Part shown: positions 24,601 to 34,741 of the stretch, piece after piece
Layout of the letters: every line of letters starts with the position of its first letter
Position numbering within the stretch: position 1 is the stretch's first letter
Source: Pisaster brevispinus
Lineage: Eukaryota > Echinodermata > Asteroidea > Forcipulatida > Asteriidae
Length of the DNA stretch: 64,000 bases
Assembly: GCA_023634235.1 (NCBI GenBank)
Contig: JAMKCF010000003.1
Coordinates: 18,136,742-18,200,741, forward strand
Direction: 5' to 3'
Position numbers and translations under genes: made by a program
The notes under the pieces: generated by a model
What the model saw: only the letters and a program-made list of their open reading frames with translations
Told to the model about the DNA's origin: nothing
Database searches by the model: none

Positions 24601-27555
24601 CTCTGGTGGGTCGGGACCACGGTTCTAATCCCGGCAGTGTCCTTGACACACTTTTTCTTTTTTCTAAGTCTTTAGATTTGAATCATGATTTCACTTATGA
24701 GGTAGGAATTTCGCTTGTCTTTGCGTGGAACAAATAGCCCAGTGGTTGGGAGACAGTTTCTGGTGGATCGGGACCACGGTTCGAATCCCGGCAGGGTCCT
24801 TGATTCACTTTTTCTTTTTTCTAAGTCTTTAGATTTGAATCATGATTTCACTTATGAGGTAAGAATTTCGCTTGTCTTTGCGTGGAACACATAGCCCAGT
24901 GGTTGCGAAATAGTTTCTGGTGGGACGGGACCACGGTTCGAATCCCGGCAGGGTCCTTGATTCACTTTTTCGTTTTTTCTAAATCTAAAGATTTGAATCA
25001 TGATTTCACTTATGACGTTGGAATTTCGCATGTCTTTGCGTCGAACAGATAGCCCAGTGGTTGGGAGATATTTCTGGTGGGTCGGGACCACGGTTCGAAT
25101 CCCGGCAGATTCCTTGATTCACTTTTTTTTTCTGAGTCTAAAGATTTGAATCATGATTTCACTTATGACGTATGAATTTCGCTTGTCTTTGCGTGGAACA
25201 CATAGCCCAGTGGTTGGGAGAGAGTTTCTGGTGGATCGGGACCACGGTTCGAATCCCGGCAGTGTCCTTGATTCACTTTTTCTTTTTTCTGAGTCTAAAG
25301 ATTTGAATCATGATTTCACTTATGACGTATGAATTTCGATTGTCTTTGCGTGGAACACATAGCCCCGTGGTTGGGAGATAGTTTCTGGTGGATCGGGACC
25401 CCCGTTTTAATCCCGGCAGGGTCGTTGATTCACTTTTTTTTGTCTGAGTATAAAGATTTGAATCATGATTTCACTTATGTGGTAGGACTTTCGCTGGTCT
25501 TTGCGTGGAACAGATAGCCTCGTGGTTGGGAGATAGTTTTTTAGTGGATCGGGACCACGGTTCGAATCCCGACAAGGTCCTTGACTCACCTTTTCTTTTT
25601 TCTGAGTCTAAAGATTTGAATCATGATTTCACTTATGAGGTAGATATTTCGCTTGTCTTTGCGTGGAACAAATAGCCCAGTGGTTGGGAGATAGTTTCTG
25701 GTGGGTCGGGACCACGGTTCTAATCCCGGCAGTGTCCTTGATTCACTTTTTTTGTTTCTGGGTCTAAAGATTTGAATCATGATTTCACTTATGAGGTAGG
25801 AATTTCGCTTGTCTTTGCGTGGAACACATAGCCCAGTGGTTGGGAAATAGTTTCTGGTGGGTCGGGACCACGGTTCGAATCCCGGCAGGGTCCTTGATTC
25901 ACTTTTTCTTGTTTCTAAGTCTAAAGATTTGAATCATCATTTCACTTATGAGGTAGGAATTTCGCTTGTCTTTGCGTGGAACAAATAGCTCAGTGGTGGG
26001 GAGATAGTTTCTGGTGGATCGGGACCACGGTTCGAATCCGGGTGGTGTCCTTGATTCACTTTTTCTTTTTTCTAAGTTTTTAGATTTGAATCATGATTTC
26101 ACTTATGAGGTAGGAATTTCGCGTGTCTTTGCGTGGAACAAATAGCCCAGTGGTTGGCAGATAGTTTCTGGTGAATCGGGACCACGGTTCGAATCTCGGC
26201 AGTGTCCTTGATTAACTTTTTTTCTGAGTCTAAAGATTTGAATCATGATTTCACTTATGAGGTAGGAATTTCGCTTGTCTTTGCGTGGAACAGATAGCCC
26301 AGTGGTTGGGAGATAGTTTCTGGTGGATCGGGACCACGGTTCGAATCCCGGCAGTGTCCTCGATTCACTCTTTCTTTTTTCTGAGTCTAAAGATTTGAAT
26401 CATGATTTCACTTATGAGGTAGATATTTCGCTTGTCTTTGCGTGGAACAAATAGCCCAGTGGTTGGGAGATAGTTTCTCGTGGGTCAGGACCACGGTTCG
26501 AATCCCGGCAGGGTCCTTGATTCACTCTTTCTTTTTTCTAAGTCTTTAGATTTGAATCATGATTTCACTTATGAGGTATAGATTGCGCTTGGCTTTGCTT
26601 GGAACAGATAGCCCAGTGGTTGGGATATAGTTTCTGGTGGGTCGGGACCACGGTCCGAATCCGGACAAGGTCCAGGATTCACTTTTTCTTTTTGCTGAGT
26701 CTAAGGATTTGAATCGTGATTTCACTTATGAGGTAAGAATATCGCTTGTCTTTGCGTGGAACAGATAGCCTAGTGGTTGGGAGATAGTTTCTGGTGGATC
26801 GTGACCACGGTTCGAATCCCGGCAGTGTCCTTGACTCACTTTGTCTTTTTTCTGAGTCTAAAGATTTGAATCATGATTTCACTTATGAGGTAGATATTTC
26901 GCTTGTCTTTGCGTGGAACAAATAGCCCAGTGGTTGGGAGATAGTTTATGGTGGGTCGGCACCACGGTTCTAATCCCGGCAGTGTCCTTGATTCACTTTT
27001 TCTTTTTTCTAAGTCTTTAGATTTGAATCATGATTTCACTTATGAGGTAGGAATGTCGCTTGTCTTTGCGTGGAACAAATAGCTCAGTGGTGGGGAGATA
27101 GTTTCTGGTGGATCGGGACCACGGTTCGAATCCGGGCGGTGTCCTTGATTCACTTTTTCTTTTTTCTGAGTCTAAAGATTTGAATCATGATTTCACTTAT
27201 GAGGTAGATATTTCGCTTGTCTTTGCGTGGAACAAATAGCCCAGTGGTTGGGAGATAGTTTCTGGTGGGTCGGCACCACGGTTCTAATCCCGGCAGTGTC
27301 CTTGATTCACTTTTTCTTTTTTCTAAGTTTTTAGATTTGAATCATGATTTCACTTATGAGGTAGGAATTTCGCTTGTCTTTGCGTGGAACAAATAGCCCA
27401 GTGGTTGGGAGACAGTTTCTGGTGGATCGGGACCACGGTTCGAATCCCGGCAGGGTCCTTGATTCACTTTTTCTGTTTTCTAAGTCTTTAGATTTGAATC
27501 ATGATTTCACTTATGAGGTAAGAATTTCGCTTGTCTTTGCGTGGAACAGATAGCT
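24600..27555 (+). repeat. 33-mer HOR (5,158 bp offset), copy 1
   Basis: Every marker checked recurs exactly 5,158 bp on: the altered B-box pair (25329 and 30487), TTTCGCGTGTC (26121 and 31279), TATAGATTGCGCTTGG (26577 and 31735) and GGTCGGCACC units. The exact offset over about 3 kb implies few indels and a fairly recent large duplication. Confidence 0.88.
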
Positions 27556-28770
27556 CAGTGGTGGGGAGATAGTTTCTGGTGGATCGGGACCACGGTTCGA
27601 ATCCGGGTGGTGTCCTTGATTCACTTTTTCTTTTTTCTAAGTTTTTAGATTTGAATCATGATTTCACTTATGAGGTAGGAATTTCGCGTGTCTTTGCGTG
27701 GAACAAATAGCCCAGTGGTTGGCAGATAGTTTCTGGTGAATCGGGACCACGGTTCGAATCTCGGCAGTGTCCTTGATTAACTTTTTTTCTGAGTCTAAAG
27801 ATTTGAATCATGATTTCACTTATGAGGTAGGAATTTCGCTTGTCTTTGCGTGGAACAGATAGCCCAGTGGTTGGGAGATAGTTTCTGGTGGATCGGGACC
27901 ACGGTTCGAATCCCGGCAGTGTCCTCGATTCACTCTTTCTTATTTCTGAGTCTAAAGATTTGAATCATGATTTCACTTATGAGGTAGATATTTCGCTTGT
28001 CTTTGCGTGGAACAAATAGCCCAGTGGTTGGGAGATAGTTTCTCGTGGGTCAGGACCACGGTTCGAATCCCGGCAGGGTCCTTGATTCACTCTTTCTTTT
28101 TTCTAAGTCTTTAGATTTGAATCATGATTTCACTTATGAGGTATAGATTGCGCTTGGCTTTGCTTGGAACAGATAGCCCAGTGGTTGGGATATAGTTTCT
28201 GGTGGGTCGGGACCACGGTCCGAATCCGGACAAGGTCCAGGATTCACTTTTTCTTTTTGCTGAGTCTAAGGATTTGAATCGTGATTTCACTTATGAGGTA
28301 AGAATTTCGCTTGTCTTTGCGTGGAACAGATAGCCTAGTGGTTGGGAGATAGTTTCTGGTGGATCGTGACCACGGTTCGAATCCCGGCAGTGTCCTTGAC
28401 TCACTTTGTCTTTTTTCTGAGTCTAAAGATTTGAATCATGATTTCACTTATGAGGTAGATATTTCGCTTGTCTTTGCGTGGAACAAATAGCCCAGTGGTT
28501 GGGAGATAGTTTATGGTGGGTCGGCACCACGGTTCTAATCCCGGCAGTGTCCTTGATTCACTTTTTCTTTTTTCTAAGTCTTTAGATTTGAATCATGATT
28601 TCACTTATGAGGTAGGAATGTCGCTTGTCTTTGCGTGGAACAAATAGCTCAGTGGTGGGGAGATAGTTTCTGGTGGATCGGGACCACGGTTCGAATCCGG
28701 GCGGTGTCCTTGATTCACTTTTTCTTTTTTCTGAGTCTAAAGATTTGAATCATGATTTCACTTATGAGGT
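25985..28770 (+). repeat. 10-mer HOR (1,565 bp), two copies nested in the 33-mer
   Basis: The segment 25985-27205 is repeated at 27550-28770, with TTTCGCGTGTC at 26121 and 27686 and TATAGATTGCGC at 26577 and 28142. A third partial copy begins near 28800 (TTTCGCGTGTC at 28937, 1,251 bp or eight monomers later). This internal expansion accounts for much of the length between the two 33-mer copies. Confidence 0.85.
28645..28698 (+). other. Most tRNA-like monomer subtype (A and B boxes)
   Basis: This subtype has the A box TAGCTCAGTGG (28645-28655) followed by TGGGGAG, and the B box GGTTCGAATCC (28688-28698) followed by GGGCGGTG. The D arm (GCTC, AGTGGT) is the form seen in many nuclear tRNA genes. 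The T stem CACGG with CCGGG gives four of five pairs against three of five in the main type. It may be nearest to the founding tRNA-derived element, although back-mutation cannot be excluded. The subtype recurs at about 10.3, 11.9, 14.9, 21.6, 23.0, 23.8, 26.0, 27.1, 27.6, 28.8, 31.1, 32.2, 33.0, 34.1, 36.8, 37.9, 47.7 and 49.9 kb. Confidence 0.65.
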
Positions 28771-28980
28771 AGGAATTTCGCTTGTCTTTGCGTGGAACAA
28801 ATAGCTCAGTGGTGGGGAGATAGTTTCTGGTGGATCGGGACCACGGTTCGAATCCGGGTGGTGTCCTTGATTCACTTTTTCTTTTTTCTAAGTTTTTAGA
28901 TTTGAATCATGATTTCACTTATGAGGTAGGAATTTCGCGTGTCTTTGCGTGGAACAAATAGCCCAGTGGTTGGCAGATAG

Positions 28981-28997
28981 TTTCTGGTGAATCGGGA
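28981..28997 (+). other. CENP-B-box-like 17-mer (8 of 9 core positions)
   Basis: TTTCTGGTGAATCGGGA matches the essential positions of the mammalian CENP-B box (NTTCGNNNNANNCGGGN) at eight of nine; only the G at position 5 is T. The same 17-mer occurs at 12062, 15037, 23975, 26165, 27730, 31323 and 33199. The common monomer form TTTCTGGTGGATCGGGA has seven of nine. The stretch also belongs to the tRNA-like cassette, so the match may be chance. Confidence 0.4.
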
Positions 28998-29110
28998 CCA
29001 CGGTTCGAATCTCGGCAGTGTCCTTGATTAACTTTTTTTCTGAGTCTAAAGATTTGAATCATGATTTCACTTATGAGGTAGGAATTTCGCTTGTCTTTGC
29101 GTGGAACAGA

Positions 29111-29121
29111 TAGCCCAGTGG
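29111..29121 (+). promoter_or_regulatory. Pol III A box (representative)
   Basis: TAGCCCAGTGG matches the tRNA-gene A-box consensus TRGYNNARNGG at every fixed position. The box, or a one-base variant (TAGCTCAGTGG, TAGCCTAGTGG, TAGCCTCGTGG, TATCCCAGTGG), occurs in essentially every monomer. In tRNA genes it is bound by TFIIIC together with the B box. Confidence 0.85.
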
Positions 29122-29153
29122 TTGGGAGATAGTTTCTGGTGGATCGGGACCAC

Positions 29154-29164
29154 GGTTCGAATCC
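29154..29164 (+). promoter_or_regulatory. Pol III B box (representative)
   Basis: GGTTCGAATCC is a perfect match to the B-box consensus GGTTCGANNCC and starts 43 nt after the A-box start, against about 44 in a standard tRNA. Most monomers keep it. A large minority read GGTTCTAATCC, which changes the conserved G and should weaken TFIIIC binding. The TTCGAA inside the box is also a BstBI site, so the intact form can be scored by digestion. Confidence 0.87.
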
Positions 29165-29184
29165 CGGCAGTGTCCTTGATTCAC

Positions 29185-29196
29185 TTTTTCTTTTTT
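29185..29196 (+). terminator. T-rich Pol III terminator tract (representative)
   Basis: Runs of five and six T separated by one C lie about 20 nt after the B box. A run of four or more T on the non-template strand terminates Pol III. Nearly every monomer has such a tract, with variable T number. Initiation just upstream of the A box and termination here would give an RNA of about 90-100 nt, which is an inference. Confidence 0.75.
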
Positions 29197-29757
29197 CTAA
29201 GTCTTTAGATTTGAATCATGATTTCACTTATGAGGTAGATATTTCGCTTGTCTTTGCGTGGAACAAATAGCCCAGTGGTTGGGAGATAGTTTCTGGTGGG
29301 TCGGCACCACGGTTCTAATCCCGGCAGTGTCCTTGATTCACTTTTTCTTTTGTCTAAGTTTTTAGATTTGAATCATGATTTCACTTATGAGGTAGGAATT
29401 TCGCTTGTCTTTGCGTGGAACAAATAGCCCAGTGGTTGGGAGACAGTTTCTGGTGGATCGGGACCACGGTTCGAATCCCGGCAGGGTCCTTGATTCACTT
29501 TTTCTGTTTTCTAAGTCTTTAGATTTGAATCATGATTTCACTTATGAGGTAAGAATTTCGCTTGTCTTTGCGTGGAACAGATAGCCCAGTGGTTGGAAGA
29601 AAGTTTCTGGTGGGCCGGCCCATGGTTCGAATCCCGGCAGTGTCCTTGATTCACTTTTTTTTTGCTGAGTCTAAGGATTTGAGTCATGATTTCACTTATT
29701 AGGTAAGAATTTCGCTTGTCTATGCGTGGAACAGATAGCCCAGTGGTTGGAAGATAG

Positions 29758-32713
29758 TTTCTGGTGGGTCGGGACCACGGTTCTAATCCCGGCAGTGTCC
29801 TTGATTCACTTTTTCTTTTTTCTAAGTCTTTAGATTTGAATCATGATTTCACTTATGAGGTAGGAATTTCGCTTGTCTTTGCGTGGAACAAATAGCCCAG
29901 TGGTTGGGAGACAGTTTCTGGTGGATCGGGACCACGGTTCGAATCCCGGCAGGGTCCTTGATTCACTTTTTCTTTTTTCTAAGTCTTTAGATTTGAATCA
30001 TGATTTCACTTATGAGGTAAGAATTTCGCTTGTCTTTGCGTGGAACACATAGCCCAGTGGTTGCGAAATAGTTTCTGGTGGGACGGGACCACGGTTCGAA
30101 TCCCGGCAGGGTCCTTGATTCACTTTTTCGTTTTTTCTAAATCTAAAGATTTGAATCATGATTTCACTTATGACGTTGGAATTTCGCATGTCTTTGCGTC
30201 GAACAGATAGCCCAGTGGTTGGGAGATATTTCTGGTGGGTCGGGACCACGGTTCGAATCCCGGCAGATTCCTTGATTCACTTTTTTTTTCTGAGTCTAAA
30301 GATTTGAATCATGATTTCACTTATGACGTATGAATTTCGCTTGTCTTTGCGTGGAACACATAGCCCAGTGGTTGGGAGAGAGTTTCTGGTGGATCGGGAC
30401 CACGGTTCGAATCCCGGCAGTGTCCTTGATTCACTTTTTCTTTTTTCTGAGTCTAAAGATTTGAATCATGATTTCACTTATGACGTATGAATTTCGATTG
30501 TCTTTGCGTGGAACACATAGCCCCGTGGTTGGGAGATAGTTTCTGGTGGATCGGGACCCCCGTTTTAATCCCGGCAGGGTCGTTGATTCACTTTTTTTTG
30601 TCTGAGTATAAAGATTTGAATCATGATTTCACTTATGTGGTAGGACTTTCGCTGGTCTTTGCGTGGAACAGATAGCCTCGTGGTTGGGAGATAGTTTTTT
30701 AGTGGATCGGGACCACGGTTCGAATCCCGACAAGGTCCTTGACTCACCTTTTCTTTTTTCTGAGTCTAAAGATTTGAATCATGATTTCACTTATGAGGTA
30801 GATATTTCGCTTGTCTTTGCGTGGAACAAATAGCCCAGTGGTTGGGAGATAGTTTCTGGTGGGTCGGGACCACGGTTCTAATCCCGGCAGTGTCCTTGAT
30901 TCACTTTTTTTGTTTCTGGGTCTAAAGATTTGAATCATGATTTCACTTATGAGGTAGGAATTTCGCTTGTCTTTGCGTGGAACACATAGCCCAGTGGTTG
31001 GGAAATAGTTTCTGGTGGGTCGGGACCACGGTTCGAATCCCGGCAGGGTCCTTGATTCACTTTTTCTTGTTTCTAAGTCTAAAGATTTGAATCATCATTT
31101 CACTTATGAGGTAGGAATTTCGCTTGTCTTTGCGTGGAACAAATAGCTCAGTGGTGGGGAGATAGTTTCTGGTGGATCGGGACCACGGTTCGAATCCGGG
31201 TGGTGTCCTTGATTCACTTTTTCTTTTTTCTAAGTTTTTAGATTTGAATCATGATTTCACTTATGAGGTAGGAATTTCGCGTGTCTTTGCGTGGAACAAA
31301 TAGCCCAGTGGTTGGCAGATAGTTTCTGGTGAATCGGGACCACGGTTCGAATCTCGGCAGTGTCCTTGATTAACTTTTTTTCTGAGTCTAAAGATTTGAA
31401 TCATGATTTCACTTATGAGGTAGGAATTTCGCTTGTCTTTGCGTGGAACAGATAGCCCAGTGGTTGGGAGATAGTTTCTGGTGGATCGGGACCACGGTTC
31501 GAATCCCGGCAGTGTCCTCGATTCACTCTTTCTTTTTTCTGAGTCTAAAGATTTGAATCATGATTTCACTTATGAGGTAGATATTTCGCTTGTCTTTGCG
31601 TGGAACAAATAGCCCAGTGGTTGGGAGATAGTTTCTCGTGGGTCAGGACCACGGTTCGAATCCCGGCAGGGTCCTTGATTCACTCTTTCTTTTTTCTAAG
31701 TCTTTAGATTTGAATCATGATTTCACTTATGAGGTATAGATTGCGCTTGGCTTTGCTTGGAACAGATAGCCCAGTGGTTGGGATATAGTTTCTGGTGGGT
31801 CGGGACCACGGTCCGAATCCGGACAAGGTCCAGGATTCACTTTTTCTTTTTGCTGAGTCTAAGGATTTGAATCGTGATTTCACTTATGAGGTAAGAATTT
31901 CGCTTGTCTTTGCGTGGAACAGATAGCCTAGTGGTTGGGAGATAGTTTCTGGTGGATCGTGACCACGGTTCGAATCCCGGCAGTGTCCTTGACTCACTTT
32001 GTCTTTTTTCTGAGTCTAAAGATTTGAATCATGATTTCACTTATGAGGTAGATATTTCGCTTGTCTTTGCGTGGAACAAATAGCCCAGTGGTTGGGAGAT
32101 AGTTTATGGTGGGTCGGCACCACGGTTCTAATCCCGGCAGTGTCCTTGATTCACTTTTTCTTTTTTCTAAGTCTTTAGATTTGAATCATGATTTCACTTA
32201 TGAGGTAGGAATGTCGCTTGTCTTTGCGTGGAACAAATAGCTCAGTGGTGGGGAGATAGTTTCTGGTGGATCGGGACCACGGTTCGAATCCGGGCGGTGT
32301 CCTTGATTCACTTTTTCTTTTTTCTGAGTCTAAAGATTTGAATCATGATTTCACTTATGAGGTAGATATTTCGCTTGTCTTTGCGTGGAACAAATAGCCC
32401 AGTGGTTGGGAGATAGTTTCTGGTGGGTCGGCACCACGGTTCTAATCCCGGCAGTGTCCTTGATTCACTTTTTCTTTTTTCTAAGTTTTTAGATTTGAAT
32501 CATGATTTCACTTATGAGGTAGGAATTTCGCTTGTCTTTGCGTGGAACAAATAGCCCAGTGGTTGGGAGACAGTTTCTGGTGGATCGGGACCACGGTTCG
32601 AATCCCGGCAGGGTCCTTGATTCACTTTTTCTGTTTTCTAAGTCTTTAGATTTGAATCATGATTTCACTTATGAGGTAAGAATTTCGCTTGTCTTTGCGT
32701 GGAACAGATAGCC
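29758..32713 (+). repeat. 33-mer HOR (5,158 bp offset), copy 2
   Basis: Second copy of 24600-27555. The copies part at about 32713, where this one continues as GCCCAGTGGTTGGAAGAAAG while the first has GCTCAGTGGTGGGGAG. The breakpoint falls at the A box. Confidence 0.88.
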
Positions 32714-34741
32714 CAGTGGTTGGAAGAAAGTTTCTGGTGGGCCGGCCCATGGTTCGAATCCCGGCAGTGTCCTTGATTCACTTTTTTTTTGCTGAGTCTA
32801 AGGATTTGAGTCATGATTTCACTTATTAGGTAAGAATTTCGCTTGTCTATGCGTGGAACAGATAGCCCAGTGGTTGGGAAATAGTTTCTGGTGGGTCGGG
32901 ACCACGGTTCGAATCCCGGCAGGGTCCTTGATTCACTTTTTCTTGTTTCTAAGTCTAAAGATTTGAATCATCATTTCACTTATGAGGTAGGAATTTCGCT
33001 TGTCTTTGCGTGGAACAAATAGCTCAGTGGTGGGGAGATAGTTTCTGGTGGATCGGGACCACGGTTCGAATCCGGGTGGTGTCCTTGATTCACTTTTTCT
33101 TTTTTCTAAGTTTTTAGATTTGAATCATGATTTCACTTATGAGGTAGGAATTTCGCGTGTCTTTGCGTGGAACAAATAGCCCAGTGGTTGGCAGATAGTT
33201 TCTGGTGAATCGGGACCACGGTTCGAATCTCGGCAGTGTCCTTGATTAACTTTTTTTCTGAGTCTAAAGATTTGAATCATGATTTCACTTATGAGGTAGG
33301 AATTTCGCTTGTCTTTGCGTGGAACAGATAGCCCAGTGGTTGGGAGATAGTTTCTGGTGGATCGGGACCACGGTTCGAATCCCGGCAGTGTCCTCGATTC
33401 ACTCTTTCTTATTTCTGAGTCTAAAGATTTGAATCATGATTTCACTTATGAGGTAGATATTTCGCTTGTCTTTGCGTGGAACAAATAGCCCAGTGGTTGG
33501 GAGATAGTTTCTCGTGGGTCAGGACCACGGTTCGAATCCCGGCAGGGTCCTTGATTCACTCTTTCTTTTTTCTAAGTCTTTAGATTTGAATCATGATTTC
33601 ACTTATGAGGTATAGATTGCGCTTGGCTTTGCTTGGAACAGATAGCCCAGTGGTTGGGATATAGTTTCTGGTGGGTCGGGACCACGGTCCGAATCCGGAC
33701 AAGGTCCAGGATTCACTTTTTCTTTTTGCTGAGTCTAAGGATTTGAATCGTGATTTCACTTATGAGGTAAGAATTTCGCTTGTCTTTGCGTGGAACAGAT
33801 AGCCTAGTGGTTGGGAGATAGTTTCTGGTGGATCGTGACCACGGTTCGAATCCCGGCAGTGTCCTTGACTCACTTTGTCTTTTTTCTGAGTCTAAAGATT
33901 TGAATCATGATTTCACTTATGAGGTAGATATTTCGCTTGTCTTTGCGTGGAACAAATAGCCCAGTGGTTGGGAGATAGTTTATGGTGGGTCGGCACCACG
34001 GTTCTAATCCCGGCAGTGTCCTTGATTCACTTTTTCTTTTTTCTAAGTCTTTAGATTTGAATCATGATTTCACTTATGAGGTAGGAATGTCGCTTGTCTT
34101 TGCGTGGAACAAATAGCTCAGTGGTGGGGAGATAGTTTCTGGTGGATCGGGACCACGGTTCGAATCCGGGCGGTGTCCTTGATTCACTTTTTCTTTTTTC
34201 TGAGTCTAAAGATTTGAATCATGATTTCACTTATGAGGTAGATATTTCGCTTGTCTTTGCGTGGAACAAATAGCCCAGTGGTTGGGAGATAGTTTCTGGT
34301 GGGTCGGCACCACGGTTCTAATCCCGGCAGTGTCCTTGATTCACTTTTTCTTTTTTCTAAGTTTTTAGATTTGAATCATGATTTCACTTATGAGGTAGGA
34401 ATTTCGCTTGTCTTTGCGTGGAACAAATAGCCCAGTGGTTGGGAGACAGTTTCTGGTGGATCGGGACCACGGTTCGAATCCCGGCAGGGTCCTTGATTCA
34501 CTTTTTCTGTTTTCTAAGTCTTTAGATTTGAATCATGATTTCACTTATGAGGTAAGAATTTCGCTTGTCTTTGCGTGGAACAGATAGCCCAGTGGTTGGA
34601 AGAAAGTTTCTGGTGGGCCGGCCCATGGTTCGAATCCCGGCAGTGTCCTTGATTCACTTTTTTTTTGCTGAGTCTAAGGATTTGAGTCATGATTTCACTT
34701 ATTAGGTAAGAATTTCGCTTGTCTATGCGTGGAACAGATAG
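30990..34741 (+). repeat. Two tandem copies of a 12-mer HOR (1,876 bp)
   Basis: Units 30990-32865 and 32866-34741 match with an exact 1,876-bp step (TTTCGCGTGTC at 31279 and 33155; TATAGATTGCGC at 31735 and 33611; GGCCGGCC at 32740 and 34616). The junction monomer near 32840-32890 is a hybrid: its left half carries GTCTATGCG and its right half carries GGGAAATAG, and the switch lies in the A-box/D-arm stretch. Confidence 0.9.

Larger units (their letters stand above)
29104..29175 (+). other. tRNA-like cassette of the monomer (degenerate tRNA relic)
   Basis: Laid on tRNA numbering, the A box falls at positions 8-18 and the T loop TTCGAAT at 54-60, giving 72 nt in all, close to a real tRNA. The D arm is recognisable: CCC pairs with GGG around an AGTGGTT loop. 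The T stem is weak (CACGG against CCCGG, three of five pairs). No 5-bp anticodon stem can be drawn, and the acceptor ends hardly pair, although GGAACA can pair with TGTCC if one A is bulged. An alternative hairpin, CGGGA (29145-29149) with TCCCG (29162-29166) and a 12-nt loop, competes with the T arm. This is tRNA-derived sequence and very unlikely to be a working tRNA. The parent tRNA identity cannot be assigned. Confidence 0.8.
29075..29231 (+). repeat. Representative consensus-like monomer (157 bp)
   Basis: This monomer is close to the most common form and serves as the reference for the unit. It runs from one GAGGTAG to the next. It contains an intact A box (29111-29121), an intact B box (29154-29164), a two-part T tract (29185-29196) and the linker palindrome AATCATGATT (29214-29223). 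A 7-bp inverted repeat, TGATTCA (29177-29183) and TGAATCA (29212-29218), brackets the T tract. The phase of the monomer is arbitrary because the array is tandem. Confidence 0.93.

Noticed and set aside
26577..26590. TATA-like element (TATAGATTGCGC) upstream of the A box in one subtype
   Set aside because: It lies about 32 nt ahead of the A box, too close for an external Pol III TATA box at the usual distance from the start site. It is more simply a small indel variant of GGTAGGAATTTCGC.
29145..29166. CGGGA/TCCCG hairpin as a riboswitch or independent terminator
   Set aside because: It is a 5-bp stem that overlaps the T arm and B box. It is better explained as decayed tRNA sequence, and no T run follows it directly.
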